From: Splendidivirga corallicola
GTDB taxonomy: Bacteria > Bacteroidota > Bacteroidia > Cytophagales > Cyclobacteriaceae
Assembly (NCBI GenBank): GCA_030442035.1
Contig: JAUJEA010000002.1
Span: 248,001 to 312,000, forward strand
Direction of reading: 5' to 3'
DNA: 64,000 nucleotides
Below are positions 38,863-48,382 of this stretch, piece after piece. A program made the translations under genes and the position numbers. How positions within the stretch are numbered: position 1 is the first letter of the stretch; every line of letters begins with the position of its first letter. Below the pieces are notes generated by a model. It saw only the letters and a program-made list of their open reading frames with translations, was not told the DNA's origin and made no database searches.

Positions 38863-39610
38863 CAAAATAACATGCTAATAGGATCACTACGCGCCATGAA
38901 AATAGAAGACTTGCAATTTAATTTATCATGATGATACGTTTTGATCTCATGAATAAATGAAGACCAAAGTTTATTACCGGCTGTGGCACCGGTCACAAAG
39001 AATCCTTAGTGTACATTCTGCAGACTTCACACTTTAGAAGAAGTGGATAGACCTTGATGCATTTGTATGGTCTGGATTGGGAATTTCCCTACAGGGGGTG
39101 AAGTCAGTACTCAGTCTATCTTTTAGGGACTTGGTCAGTGCAAAAAAAGTATCAGGAGTAGCAATAGAAGAAGTAGAGAGGAACATTCTTTTAGCCGTAC
39201 TTTCCTTTTTGGAAAATAAAAAATGAAGAAGAGTGCACAAATATTAACTCAAGATCGAGTTTTGACCAACAAAGGATATCGGCTTGCTTGGTCTGCAAAG
39301 GGGGTATCATAAGTGAGAGTTCCAAGTGCGTTCAGGTAGATTGGTACAAAATGCCTGAAGGGACTAACATATGAAAACTTTGCTTTACTATTTGGTTTAA
39401 CTCGTACTTTCGCTTGTGAATCTAACCGTAATTCGAATGAGAGGGATTGCTTGCTACCAGTTACTCTAGCAAAAGGTATTCTTACCTGGATAGTCGATAG
39501 TGTTGTAAACTTAGATGCTGGCTAAAACTGGAATGGAGAAAATTAGGAAGCTTTGAATTTAGGGAAATAAAATAGATGAGGTATATTTTGAGCGAAATGA
39601 TAACGGTGTT
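38863..39610. other. Degenerate region without a recognisable gene
   Basis: About 750 bases between the PAS relic and the sigma-factor gene. Only short open stretches appear. One plus-strand run near 39040-39220 (SGVAIEEVERNILLAVLSF) has a protein-like look and faintly resembles the Fis-type end of sigma-54 activators, but it has no start and is too short to assign. The region is probably a graveyard of sensor or regulator genes. Confidence 0.4.
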
Positions 39611-40180
39611 TTGGGAATAGAACATGAAGACATTTTAAAGCATCTTTCCAAGGTCTGTAAGAAGGATGACCAACAATCTTTCCAAGTTGTATTTGAAACA
39701 TATTTCGAACGGCTATTGGATTTCTCCATCAGCTATGTGAAGCACAGTGAAGTGGCAGAGGATATTCTTGCAGATATATTTATTAAATTATGGGAGAATC
39801 GAGAAAAACTCATAAATATCAACAACTTTGATGCCTATATTTTTACCAGTGTTAGAAATCAGTCACTTAAGTATATTGAGAAGAAAAAACGCTGGACAAG
39901 CGAGCCGTTAAATGAGATTTATGGGCATGATAATTTGATTAACAACTATACACCAGCGGCTGAATATGAGTTTAAAGAATTAAGGCGGAATTTCGATCAT
40001 GCAATTGAAGAATTACCCGATCAATGTAAACGTGCCTTTCAACTGGTAAGGCAACAAAAACTTAGGTACAATGAAGTGGCAAAAATCCTTGGAATCTCAG
40101 TCAAAACGGTAGATGCACATGTCGTTAAGGCTGTCAAGCGCCTAAGAGAAAAATTCAAAAGCTGTCGACCTAAAAAATGA
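39611..40180 (+). CDS. ECF sigma factor of the FecI type
   Basis: Sigma-70 family ECF factor of about 190 residues: region 2 (FETYFERLLDFSISYVKHSE, AEDILADIFIKLWENREKL) and region 4 (ELPDQCKRAFQLVRQQKLR, ILGISVKTVDAHVVKAVKRL). It heads the sigma / FecR / SusC / SusD series and should direct transcription of the transporter genes when the anti-sigma factor signals. The frame has no ATG before region 2; it opens at 39563 after a stop, and TTG 39611 is the best start candidate. The N-terminus is therefore uncertain. Confidence 0.88.
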   Translation: MGIEHEDILKHLSKVCKKDDQQSFQVVFETYFERLLDFSISYVKHSEVAEDILADIFIKLWENREKLININNFDAYIFTSVRNQSLKYIEKKKRWTSEPLNEIYGHDNLINNYTPAAEYEFKELRRNFDHAIEELPDQCKRAFQLVRQQKLRYNEVAKILGISVKTVDAHVVKAVKRLREKFKSCRPKK

Positions 40181-40329
40181 TTCGACATTAAAGTCCCAAA
40201 TGTTAGATTACCATCCCGTCACTTAGATTAAATCTTAAGTCTTTTTATTTTTTTTTATATCCAAGTAGGGAATTTTGGATTCTGCCGGATCATAATGATA
40301 GTGGCCTGAGATGACAATAGTTAACTAAA

Positions 40330-41319
40330 ATGGATATACACAAGATCATAGTACAAAGCCTCATTGGAAAACTTGACAAATCACAACAGAAATATTTTGC
40401 CAATTGGCTTGAATCACATCCTGATAACACACTTTTTTATGAGCATCTGAAAAAGTATTGGAAGTTTAAAGAAAAGGACATGGATGAGAAGAAAAAGGAA
40501 GTTTGGTCCAAGATAAACAGGCAGATTAATCTAACCAAAGAAACCAACACAGTTAGAATTAAGTCTCTTAAAACCATCCATTTAAGAAGGACATACTGGA
40601 TTGCGGCATCCATACTTCTGATCTTATCCAGTGTAGGTATCTTTAGTTTGCTAGAGCAACAGGTGTGGAAGACTGTAGTTTCTGTATCAGTAGAAAAAAA
40701 GGCAGCAGCAGGGCAGAAACTCTCGATAAGACTCCCTGATGGTAGTCAAGTAAAACTCAATGGAGAAAGCAACATAAAATATCCGGAAACCTTTTCCGAT
40801 TCTGTAAGGGAGGTCTATTTGACCGGAGAAGCCTTCTTTGAAGTCGAGAAAGATCGGTCCAGACCGTTTATCATACATTCTGCCGAGATCCAAACAACGG
40901 TAAAAGGCACTTCTTTCAACATAAAGGCATATCCAAATAGCGAGACAATTGAAGTAGCCGTATTGTCGGGATTAGTGGAAGTGATGAGGAAGAACACAAG
41001 TAGCAAAATATTATTGAACAGGCAAGAGGCGGTAGCATATAACCGGCAATCTCAAAATTTGGGTTTGTTGGCTTTTTCAGAAAGTATGACCTCTTGGAGA
41101 AATGGAGTGATCATATTTGATAAGGCAGATTTTAAAGAGATTGTAGAAGTATTGGAGCGTTGGTACGGAGTTAAATTCGTCCTAAATAAAAAAGTGGATA
41201 TGGGTGATGGCTTTATTGGTCGATACGAAAATGAGTCATTAAAAACAGTGATGGAATCGCTTTCTTATGCTGGTGATTTTTCATTTAAGATTGAAAATAA
41301 AGTACTAACCCTTTACTAG
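40330..41319 (+). CDS. FecR-family anti-sigma factor
   Basis: Inner-membrane regulator of 329 residues: a cytoplasmic sigma-binding N-domain, a membrane helix (YWIAASILLILSSVGIFSLL, about 89-108), the periplasmic FecR domain (about 120-235, AAAGQKLSIRLPDGSQVKLN, EVYLTGEAFFEVEKD) and a C-terminal DUF4974 domain that contacts the receptor's STN domain (ADFKEIVEVLERWYGVKF). The downstream SusC protein has the STN domain needed for this signalling. Gap to the sigma gene is about 150 bases. Confidence 0.92.
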   Translation: MDIHKIIVQSLIGKLDKSQQKYFANWLESHPDNTLFYEHLKKYWKFKEKDMDEKKKEVWSKINRQINLTKETNTVRIKSLKTIHLRRTYWIAASILLILSSVGIFSLLEQQVWKTVVSVSVEKKAAAGQKLSIRLPDGSQVKLNGESNIKYPETFSDSVREVYLTGEAFFEVEKDRSRPFIIHSAEIQTTVKGTSFNIKAYPNSETIEVAVLSGLVEVMRKNTSSKILLNRQEAVAYNRQSQNLGLLAFSESMTSWRNGVIIFDKADFKEIVEVLERWYGVKFVLNKKVDMGDGFIGRYENESLKTVMESLSYAGDFSFKIENKVLTLY

Positions 41320-41398
41320 AACTAAGAGAAAAATTATAGTAACTATTTTAACAACACCTATTTAATATGAAGTACAACGATACTAGTTAAAATCAAAA

Positions 41399-41423
41399 AA
41401 GCCGGCATTAAGAATACCGGCTT
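41399..41423 (+). terminator. Hairpin between the fecR-type and susC-type genes
   Basis: AAGCCGG and CCGGCTT pair across an 11-base loop, followed at a few bases' distance by a T-rich stretch (GGTCTTTTCCTTTTT). It likely ends the sigma/anti-sigma transcript or attenuates read-through into the transporter genes. Confidence 0.65.
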
Positions 41424-41513
41424 AGAGGTCTTTTCCTTTTTGAAACTTTGGACGGTTAGAAGAAGGATAAGACTGGCATGGTCCAATTAATAAACTGAAA
41501 CATATACAAAACT

Positions 41514-44500
41514 ATGAAAAACAAACTTTTACAACAAATAGCCATAATGTCCAAGTATGCTTTTGTCGGATTAATCATTCAGATCAGTTTGGGTTCCCTC
41601 CTAATAGCCGCTGATTCTGGAATGGCTCAAGGGAGCGTAGAAAATGTACATTTAGGCATAAAAGTTCATAAGGCATCGCTAATTGAAGTTTTCGATATTA
41701 TTGAAGCCAAAACAGATTTTGAATTTGCTTATAGAATTCAAGATATAGATAAGAGAAAAAATATCAGCTTAGAATTTCCGCAAGAATCTTTGGGCAATAT
41801 ACTCAGGCACATTTCTAAAAACTCCAATTTAAGCTTTAGAAGAGTTAACAACCAAATCACCGTCAAAAAAGGCAAAAGAGGGGTGTCTGAAGTCCAGGAT
41901 GAAGTGTACAATGAGTATCCGGAAGATATCGAGATATCTGGAAAAATTACGGACGAAAATGGTCAGGAGCTACCAGGAGCATCTGTATTAGAAAAAGGAA
42001 CTACCAATGGAACTACTACTGATCTATTTGGTAATTACAAGCTAAGCGTACCGGAAAATGCAACCCTTATTATTTCCTTTGTTGGCTATCAAACACAGGA
42101 AATACAGGTCGGAACCAGGAGTACTATTGATGTACAGATGATTGTAGCTGCCGAGCAACTAAAGGACGTTATTGTTACAGCCTTTGGCTTGGAGCGTGAG
42201 AAAAAAGCGATCACCTATTCGGCTCAAACCGTGGATGTCAATGAGTTTTCAGAAGCACGATCATTGAATGTGGTGAACTCCCTTTCAGGAAAAGTAGCTG
42301 GACTGAATTTTTCTACAACATCCAATGGAGTGGGTAGTCCTTCCAGGATCAATCTTAGAGGGAATAGGTCTCTTACTGGCAACAATCAACCGTTGTACGT
42401 TATAGATGGTGTACCTGTTGATAACTCGGTCAGTACGAGCACCTCGGATGTCGGTAGGGCGGTAAGTTCGGATGGTATATCGAACGTTAATCCTGAAGAT
42501 ATCGAGTCCATATCGGTATTGAAAGGTCCTTCTGCTGCCGCACTATACGGTACAAGGGCGAATAATGGGGTAATTATAATAAAAACCAAGTCTGGTAAAG
42601 GATCATCGGGCGCCAGGATTAGTGTTTCATCTAACTTTATGATATCAAAGGCCTATCATCTGATAGATTTTCAAGATGAATTTGGCCAGGGAAATGGAGG
42701 TGTCTATGATGCTAATTCGCGAAATAGCTGGGGACCAGCAATGAATGGACAAAGTGTTTCCGCCTGGCAGCTCATTCCTAATCCTGATTACTCCGGACCT
42801 GCTACTTATTCTTTGATACCCCAACCTAACAATTCAAAGGACTTTTTTGAAACTGGATACAATTGGGCCAAATCCGTTGCTGTAACAGCCGGAAGAGACA
42901 ACATACAAGGGTATTTCTCTTATACCAATACAACAGCCAATGGTATTGTAGCAGGTAACGATCTGGATAGACACAATATGAACGTTAGGTTGACGAGTAA
43001 CATTTCTAAAAAGTTGGAATTAGATGTGAAGACCAATTTTATTGTTCAAGAAATTGATAATCCTCAACAAACAGGAGAAGTATCCACAGGAATAGCAGCC
43101 TATACTGTTCCCAGGAGTTTGCCGATAGATCAGTACAGAGATTTCGAATTTGTAGATCCAGCAGGTCAGGCTCATCAAAACTATATTGATAATGCTGTAG
43201 TTGGAGGTGTCGGAGGTAATCCCTTTTGGTTCGCACTTAGAAAAGATGTCCGTACAGATACAAGAAACAGATTTATTGGATTTGCCTCCCTTAAATATAA
43301 TTTCACTGATGCTCTGAGCCTTCAGCTAAGATCAGGTATTGATCGATATACTAACAGATCAGCTACCAAAAATTATGCTTCTGCTTCGTTTAATAATAAT
43401 CAGGGTGCGTATTCTGAATCTATCGGAGAGGTAAAGGAGTTAAATTCTGACTTCCTTTTGGCTTACGATAAAACTTTCGGTGAACTTTCTTTGAATATAA
43501 GTGTTGGTGGTAATACACTTATCCAGAACAAAGCCTCACTGAGCTCAGGAGGACTGCTTAGCAGAAGGAATTTTTTCGCAATGGCGAACGTTGAAAACTT
43601 CGGAGTACAATCCGGTTTTTTTGACAAACAAATAAATTCACTTTACGGGTTTGCTCAATTAGGATATAAAGGGTATCTGTTTTTGGATGTTACCGGAAGA
43701 AATGACTGGTCCTCGGCACTTCCGTCTGATAATAGATCGTTTTTCTATCCTTCCATTGGAATCTCCGGTGTGATTTCAGATATGTTCGAAGATACACCGG
43801 AAGCTCTGACCTTTTTAAAAGTAAGGGTTTCCTATGCACAGGTAGGCAATGATACGGATCCTTTTCAATTAAATAGGGAATTCATTTATAGTGGAGCTAA
43901 TGGAGGAATTCTGACAAGTTCACCTTTACTGAGAAATGAAAATCTTAAACCAGAAATATCAACTTCGTTGGAATTTGGTGTTGATGTTAGGTTCTTCAAA
44001 AACAGATTAGGCATTGATTTTACATGGTTTAAAACCAATACAGAAGACCAGATTTTTACTATCAATACTCCGGAATCTTCGGGCTTCTCTCAGGAAGTGA
44101 TCAATGGTGGAGATGTAGAAAATAAAGGTATAGAGCTGGTCCTTAATGCAACTCCGATTGAAACTAGTGATTTTATTTGGGATATCAGCGCCAACTATGC
44201 TAGCTACGATAGCAAAATCATAGAAATCAACGGAGACAGAGAAGAGCTTGTATTTGGAGCAGGAAGGTTGGTTCAAAGTAAGATTACTAAAGGTGGGGAG
44301 TATGGAGACCTCTATATCAGGGGCTTTGAACGACTAGATGATGGTCAGATACTTATAGATGCCAACGGTATCCCTGAATTTACTCCTGGATTTGATGTAC
44401 TTGCCGGCAATTTCAACCCGGATTGGACAGCTGGTTTGCAGAATAGATTTGCTTACAAGAATTTCTCATTGAGCTTTTTGTTGGATTTTAGAATTGGAGG

Positions 44501-44966
44501 TGAAGTTATTTCTTACACCCAGGCCAGATTGGCGGGTATTGGAGCAAGCGCACTAACCCTGCCAGGAAGGGAAGGGTTCGTAGTAGATGGAGTAGTGGCT
44601 ACAAGAAACGCTGATGGGGATATTATTTCTGCAGAGACTAATATCACCAGCATTACCGCTGAAAATTATTGGACTTCAGTAGCTCCCAGGGACCCTAGGT
44701 CTGCTGAAGATTTTGTGTATGATGCCACAAATGTTCGCTTGAGAGAATTGGTCTTAGGGTACTCACTACCTTCATCACTTTTGGACAGACTGCCGTTTTC
44801 AAGCGCAAGCATTTCAATCGTAGGTAGAAACTTGTTTTTTCTTGTCAACAAAGCCGAGTTTTTTGACCCTGAACAGGGAGTAGGTATAGGGAACTTGCAA
44901 GGTGTAGAATCTTTTAACCTTCCCGCTACCAGAAACTTTGGATTTAATGTAAAACTAGGCTTTTAA
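41514..44966 (+). CDS. SusC-like TonB-dependent transporter with STN signalling domain
   Basis: Outer-membrane transporter of 1150 residues. Order: signal peptide; STN domain (about 45-125, ASLIEVFDIIEAKTDFEF, LGNILRHISKNSNLSFR); carboxypeptidase-regulatory domain (about 142-210, ISGKITDENGQELPGASV, IISFVGYQTQEI); plug with the SusC features NNQPLYVIDGVPVDN and GPSAAALYGTRANNGVI; then the barrel, ending NFGFNVKLGF. With the SusD-like lipoprotein it forms a pedal-bin importer for an oligomeric nutrient, and its STN domain passes occupancy to FecR. No glycosidase is adjacent, so the nutrient may not be a glycan. Confidence 0.94.
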   Translation: MKNKLLQQIAIMSKYAFVGLIIQISLGSLLIAADSGMAQGSVENVHLGIKVHKASLIEVFDIIEAKTDFEFAYRIQDIDKRKNISLEFPQESLGNILRHISKNSNLSFRRVNNQITVKKGKRGVSEVQDEVYNEYPEDIEISGKITDENGQELPGASVLEKGTTNGTTTDLFGNYKLSVPENATLIISFVGYQTQEIQVGTRSTIDVQMIVAAEQLKDVIVTAFGLEREKKAITYSAQTVDVNEFSEARSLNVVNSLSGKVAGLNFSTTSNGVGSPSRINLRGNRSLTGNNQPLYVIDGVPVDNSVSTSTSDVGRAVSSDGISNVNPEDIESISVLKGPSAAALYGTRANNGVIIIKTKSGKGSSGARISVSSNFMISKAYHLIDFQDEFGQGNGGVYDANSRNSWGPAMNGQSVSAWQLIPNPDYSGPATYSLIPQPNNSKDFFETGYNWAKSVAVTAGRDNIQGYFSYTNTTANGIVAGNDLDRHNMNVRLTSNISKKLELDVKTNFIVQEIDNPQQTGEVSTGIAAYTVPRSLPIDQYRDFEFVDPAGQAHQNYIDNAVVGGVGGNPFWFALRKDVRTDTRNRFIGFASLKYNFTDALSLQLRSGIDRYTNRSATKNYASASFNNNQGAYSESIGEVKELNSDFLLAYDKTFGELSLNISVGGNTLIQNKASLSSGGLLSRRNFFAMANVENFGVQSGFFDKQINSLYGFAQLGYKGYLFLDVTGRNDWSSALPSDNRSFFYPSIGISGVISDMFEDTPEALTFLKVRVSYAQVGNDTDPFQLNREFIYSGANGGILTSSPLLRNENLKPEISTSLEFGVDVRFFKNRLGIDFTWFKTNTEDQIFTINTPESSGFSQEVINGGDVENKGIELVLNATPIETSDFIWDISANYASYDSKIIEINGDREELVFGAGRLVQSKITKGGEYGDLYIRGFERLDDGQILIDANGIPEFTPGFDVLAGNFNPDWTAGLQNRFAYKNFSLSFLLDFRIGGEVISYTQARLAGIGASALTLPGREGFVVDGVVATRNADGDIISAETNITSITAENYWTSVAPRDPRSAEDFVYDATNVRLRELVLGYSLPSSLLDRLPFSSASISIVGRNLFFLVNKAEFFDPEQGVGIGNLQGVESFNLPATRNFGFNVKLGF

Positions 44967-44978
44967 CTAATTAAGATT

Positions 44979-46562
44979 ATGAAAAATACTAAATGGATTA
45001 TATCAGTATTGGTAGCCGTTGTCTTTGGGTGCACAGACGATTTTGATGATATTAATACAAACCCAAATGTAATCACAGCTGATCAATTGGATGGTACATT
45101 TGCAGGAGCCGCGTTTGCAAATGCCCTATATAAAGGACTCCACCATGGATCGTGGACAGGAGTACCGGATGATCTTGGGACATATGGTCTGATTACTTAT
45201 TTGCACTCTACGATTTTTGTGCATTATCAGTCTGCGGTCCCTACCGGTTGGGCAACGGATAGAAATGGCATCAATGATGGTTGGAGAAGCCGTGGATGGT
45301 TGCGATTTTATACTTTAGCAGTACCTTCACTGAATACTGCGTACCAGGCAGCAGAGGGAAACGCCGATGCTAAAGCTGTTCTGGATATTTGGAAGGTTTT
45401 TATGTATCATAAGGTGACTGATCATTGGGGTCCTGTTCCCTATTCGGAAGCCGGGATTGGTGGTGCCAGTGTTGCCTACGACTCACAAGAGTCCATGTAT
45501 ACGGATTTCTTTACGTTGTTGGATAATGCGAACTCTACGTTAAATGCCTCTTCTGCTTCTTCAGTGGCGATATTTGAAGGTTTTGATCGCGTATTTGACG
45601 GCGATATTGAAAAGTGGAGAAAATTTGGTAATTCACTTAGACTGCGATTGGCTTTGCGGATTTCGGATGTGGATGCAGAAAATGCGCGCATACAAGCTGA
45701 AGCGGCTGTGGCAGCAGGTGTTATGGAATCTAATGATGATAATGCCTTTTATGAAGTATCTGAAGAAACCTTTAATAATTTGAATACTATGTCCGGGCAC
45801 AATGGTTGGGGTTTCGCCATGACCGCTTCGATGGAAAGCATCCTGAAAGGCTATGCTGATCCACGTATGGCCATTTGGTTTAGCCCGGCTCCAAACACAG
45901 GTTTCTATTCCGGTCAGCCCAATGGAGGTTCTACCAATAGAAGTTGGGCGAGAAATGATGTAGGAGCAACTAATGATGCCATTTTTGGCAATGACCTGCG
46001 TGCTACTAAAGATATTGAGATTCTCTTGGCAGCCGAGAATTTCTTCAATCTGTCTGAAGCCGCCTTGAACGGCTGGAATGTTGGTGGTGGAACTGCACAA
46101 AGCTACTATGAGCAGGGAATTGAAGCGTCTATGAATCAATGGGGTGTGACGGATGTCGCCGCTATTGCCAACTATATAGGAGGAACTACGCTACCCGTCG
46201 AACCGGATCTTGCCGCAGAATATACTGCTGTGGGATTGAGCGCGACGCCACCGGTTCAGGTACCGGTAGCCTGGGCAGTCACAGAGGGCGATCAGCGCAC
46301 ACAGATTGCAGTTCAGAAGTATCTCGGCCTATACCCGGAATCCTGGGAAGCATGGTCTGACTTACGAAGAACGGATGCCAATATACTCTACCCATTGCTT
46401 AACACTGAGAATACCGATGCTAATGTAGGCAGAGGATTAATGAAGCGCCTTACCTATCTGCCTAATGAGTATAGCACAAATGCGGAGGAGGTAGATAAAG
46501 CCATTGCTACTCTGGGAGGTCCCGATGTCGGAGGTACACTGGTTTGGTGGGACGTGAAATAG
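44979..46562 (+). CDS. SusD/RagB-family nutrient-binding lipoprotein
   Basis: Surface lipoprotein of 527 residues, signal ending at Cys in VVFGCTDDFDDINTNP, of the SusD-like_2 type (TPR-like helices and a C-terminal QVPVAWAVTEGDQRTQIAVQ). It starts 12 bases after the SusC stop. It acts as the lid of the SusC transporter. The ligand is unknown. Confidence 0.92.
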   Translation: MKNTKWIISVLVAVVFGCTDDFDDINTNPNVITADQLDGTFAGAAFANALYKGLHHGSWTGVPDDLGTYGLITYLHSTIFVHYQSAVPTGWATDRNGINDGWRSRGWLRFYTLAVPSLNTAYQAAEGNADAKAVLDIWKVFMYHKVTDHWGPVPYSEAGIGGASVAYDSQESMYTDFFTLLDNANSTLNASSASSVAIFEGFDRVFDGDIEKWRKFGNSLRLRLALRISDVDAENARIQAEAAVAAGVMESNDDNAFYEVSEETFNNLNTMSGHNGWGFAMTASMESILKGYADPRMAIWFSPAPNTGFYSGQPNGGSTNRSWARNDVGATNDAIFGNDLRATKDIEILLAAENFFNLSEAALNGWNVGGGTAQSYYEQGIEASMNQWGVTDVAAIANYIGGTTLPVEPDLAAEYTAVGLSATPPVQVPVAWAVTEGDQRTQIAVQKYLGLYPESWEAWSDLRRTDANILYPLLNTENTDANVGRGLMKRLTYLPNEYSTNAEEVDKAIATLGGPDVGGTLVWWDVK

Positions 46563-46581
46563 AGTAATTGTATATTAAGAA

Positions 46582-46821
46582 CTATGCTACGAACAGGATA
46601 TCTGCCGAAAGTTTAAGGCAGGTAACCTGTTCTTTTATCACCATCTGCTTGACGTTATAACTAACCAATTGTGGGAAAAATGATCTAAAGTGAATACAAG
46701 CATAGGCGTTGTAAAACGTTTTAAACTTCCGATATCCGGATAAATGAAACAAAATCTGTATGGTCATCACTTCTAATAAGGCCAATTTAGAAGGCTTGTT
46801 ACCCTTAATCGTCAATAGCAC
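46582..46821 (-). mobile_element. IS982-family transposase remnant
   Basis: A minus-strand frame of 79 residues carries the conserved N-terminal part of IS982 transposases: LLEVMTIQILFHLSGYRKFK, then FYNAYACIHFRSFFPQLVSY. The usual continuation RFVELM and the whole catalytic DDE part are missing; homology fades at about 46650 where the susCD terminator begins. No flanking inverted repeats were found, so this is a dead fragment. Confidence 0.7.
46591..46632 (+). terminator. Terminator of the susCD-type operon
   Basis: GAACAGG-N4-CTGCC pairs with GGCAG-N4-CCTGTTC around a 10-base loop, followed by TTTTATC. It stands 29 bases after the SusD stop and is a good intrinsic terminator. Confidence 0.75.
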
Positions 46822-47293
46822 AGAAATTTCAGTAATTTATCACTTGTTAACATAGGCAAGTATTTTAGTTAATTGATTGATTACAAATACTTTAATTTGC
46901 TAAAATCTTACCATTTTTACTATCCGATTCAACTATTTAGTTGATCCTAAAAAAGTACTATTTGATATTGGATGAAAAAGTAATTGCTTTGCTTAAGCAA
47001 GATTTTAGATAAAAGACTCAAGATAAAAGAAAGATTGCTGTTGCTTTTTCCTTTTTTTCGGAGAAATAAAACGACCAAATTTGCAAGCTTTTTGATCAAT
47101 TCCATTAAAAGCTTGCGAATTTTGTATGGTACGATTACTGTAAAAAGATATTGATGCTAAATTTTATGAAAGCAAGGTTCAATCACCAAGCTGCTACAAA
47201 CAGTTTTCAGTCTTTCTACTAAATACTTTCTACTAATTTCTGCAGCGGGGACTTTTTTAGGGGGGACTATTTATATGTCGAACTCATGTTAAT
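46822..47293. other. Intergenic scrap region
   Basis: About 470 bases of AT-rich DNA with no recognisable gene. Near its end a near-repeat, GGGGACTTTTTTAGGGGGGAC, stands about 27 bases before the truncated LamG frame. Confidence 0.4.
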
Positions 47294-47785
47294 TTGATCA
47301 ATAAACATATTAGGATACAGAACTATGGAAAACTTAAATTTTTAGTCATACTTGTCTTGATCTCGGTGTTATTTTCGGGGCAAGCGTATGCACAAAGTAC
47401 AAATTACGCGCTAAATTTTGCAGGAGCTTCGGATTCCAAGCCAAATTTCGGGGATATCAATGCCCTGGACGGCGCCGGTCAGTTTTCTTTTGAGACCTGG
47501 CTATACATTGATAACTGGGTCCAGGGAACGAACATTTTTGCAAAAGCCGCCGGTTCTTCGAGTAGGATCGATTTACAACTGGGCTCATTGGTGAATAACC
47601 AGGTGTACGTTCATGTGGCCAACGGAAGCAACACCTTCCTGGAGTTTCACAATATTTTACTGACCGGTACGTGGCAACACGTTGCGGTAGTGTATGACGG
47701 CAGTTTGGGGACAGCTGTGGACCGGGTAAAGGTCTATGTGAACGTAGATTTAAAGAGCCACGTAGGCGGGCCGGCCACCACCCTT
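47294..47785 (+). pseudogene. Truncated LamG-domain secreted protein
   Basis: A signal peptide (FLVILVLISVLFSGQAYAQ) is followed by a LamG domain (FAGASDSKPNFGDINALDGA, FSFETWLYIDN, TWQHVAVVYDGSLG) that stops abruptly at about residue 160, within the last strands. From there the open frame reads over the reverse side of an unrelated ATPase fragment until a stop at 47983, so the tail is nonsense. The start codon is TTG at 47294; no ATG exists in frame. The original protein was probably longer, with Por-type secretion modules now lost. Confidence 0.75.
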
Positions 47786-48115
47786 GTTCTGCCGTGTCAT
47801 TTCATAATCAAGGAAGTTAAAGCGCAATCTACTTTCTGCGGAAAAGATAAATGCATCCTTTTCACGTCCTGCTTCTTTGATCATCTCTACGAAATTAGCT
47901 CTCTCCTCTTTCTTAGTGCACAGCACCAAGCCGCCATATCCGGCATTATGGAAGGTCATCGCTATATTTTAACCGCTGCCTGAGGTCTTACCGCTTCCTA
48001 TACCACCAAAGACCTGTACACCGCATACAGCATCACGAAGTTTCCAACTATCCTGCTTATTCGGGGAAAAATGAAGTATATCACAATCCAGATCACGCGG
48101 ATCATTAATGCTCAT
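47776..48115 (-). pseudogene. Broken conjugation-type P-loop ATPase (VirD4/TraG-like) fragment
   Basis: From the ATG at 48115 the minus strand reads LHFSPNKQDSWKLRDAV, then VFGGIGSGKTSGSG, a Walker A site, then an in-frame TAA at residue 49, then continues in the same frame with AMTFHNAGYGGLVLCTKKEE and FIFSAESRLRFNFLDYE, ending at GGG where it meets the LamG gene. The order matches the start of type IV coupling-protein ATPases of Bacteroidota. The nonsense codon and the missing remainder show it is dead. Confidence 0.7.
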
Positions 48116-48298
48116 GGCTTTTACAGATTTAGTTTTATACGTTTACTGCAAAAGACTCCCTAAAACATAGCTCTTCTGAGTTACGATATAACAGCTAGTA
48201 TGTGAACATTTCAAAGGGGATTCAAATCAAAAGATGAACATTCCTCATAGCAAAAAATGTTATGGTTTAATTCCAGTGCAAATGGAGTGCAAATAAAA

Positions 48299-48330
48299 AA
48301 GCACCCACAAGAGTAATCTCATAAGTGCTT
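48299..48330 (-). terminator. Intrinsic terminator downstream of the displaced tRNA 3' half
   Basis: On the minus strand AAGCACTTATGAGA pairs with TCTTGTGGGTGCTT over 14 positions (with G-U pairs) around a 4-base loop, followed by TTTTTATTT. It lies 11 bases past the tRNA-Met 3' fragment and is likely the terminator of the original tRNA gene. Confidence 0.75.
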
Positions 48331-48340
48331 GATTTTCAAG

Positions 48341-48382
48341 TGGGCCCTGAAGGGCTCGAACCTTCGACCCCCTGATTATGAG
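48341..48382 (-). repeat. Displaced 3' half of tRNA-Met (left attachment-site copy)
   Basis: These 42 bases are identical to the spliced sequence of the tRNA-Met gene at 54598 from the start of the anticodon loop (CTCATAA) through the T-arm and acceptor strand to the discriminator A. The 5' half of a tRNA is missing beyond 48382, so it is not a gene. There is no intron: CTCAT and AATCAGG are contiguous here. Confidence 0.88.

Noticed and set aside
38790-39240. Two minus-strand frames of 68 codons each
   Set aside because: They run opposite to the PAS relic and the decayed DNA after it and show no family resemblance; judged antisense shadows.
41340-41510. TTTAATATGAAGTACAA upstream of the susC-type gene as another regulon motif
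   Set aside because: The match requires a two-base length change and there is no second copy at about 31 bases, so it was not included.
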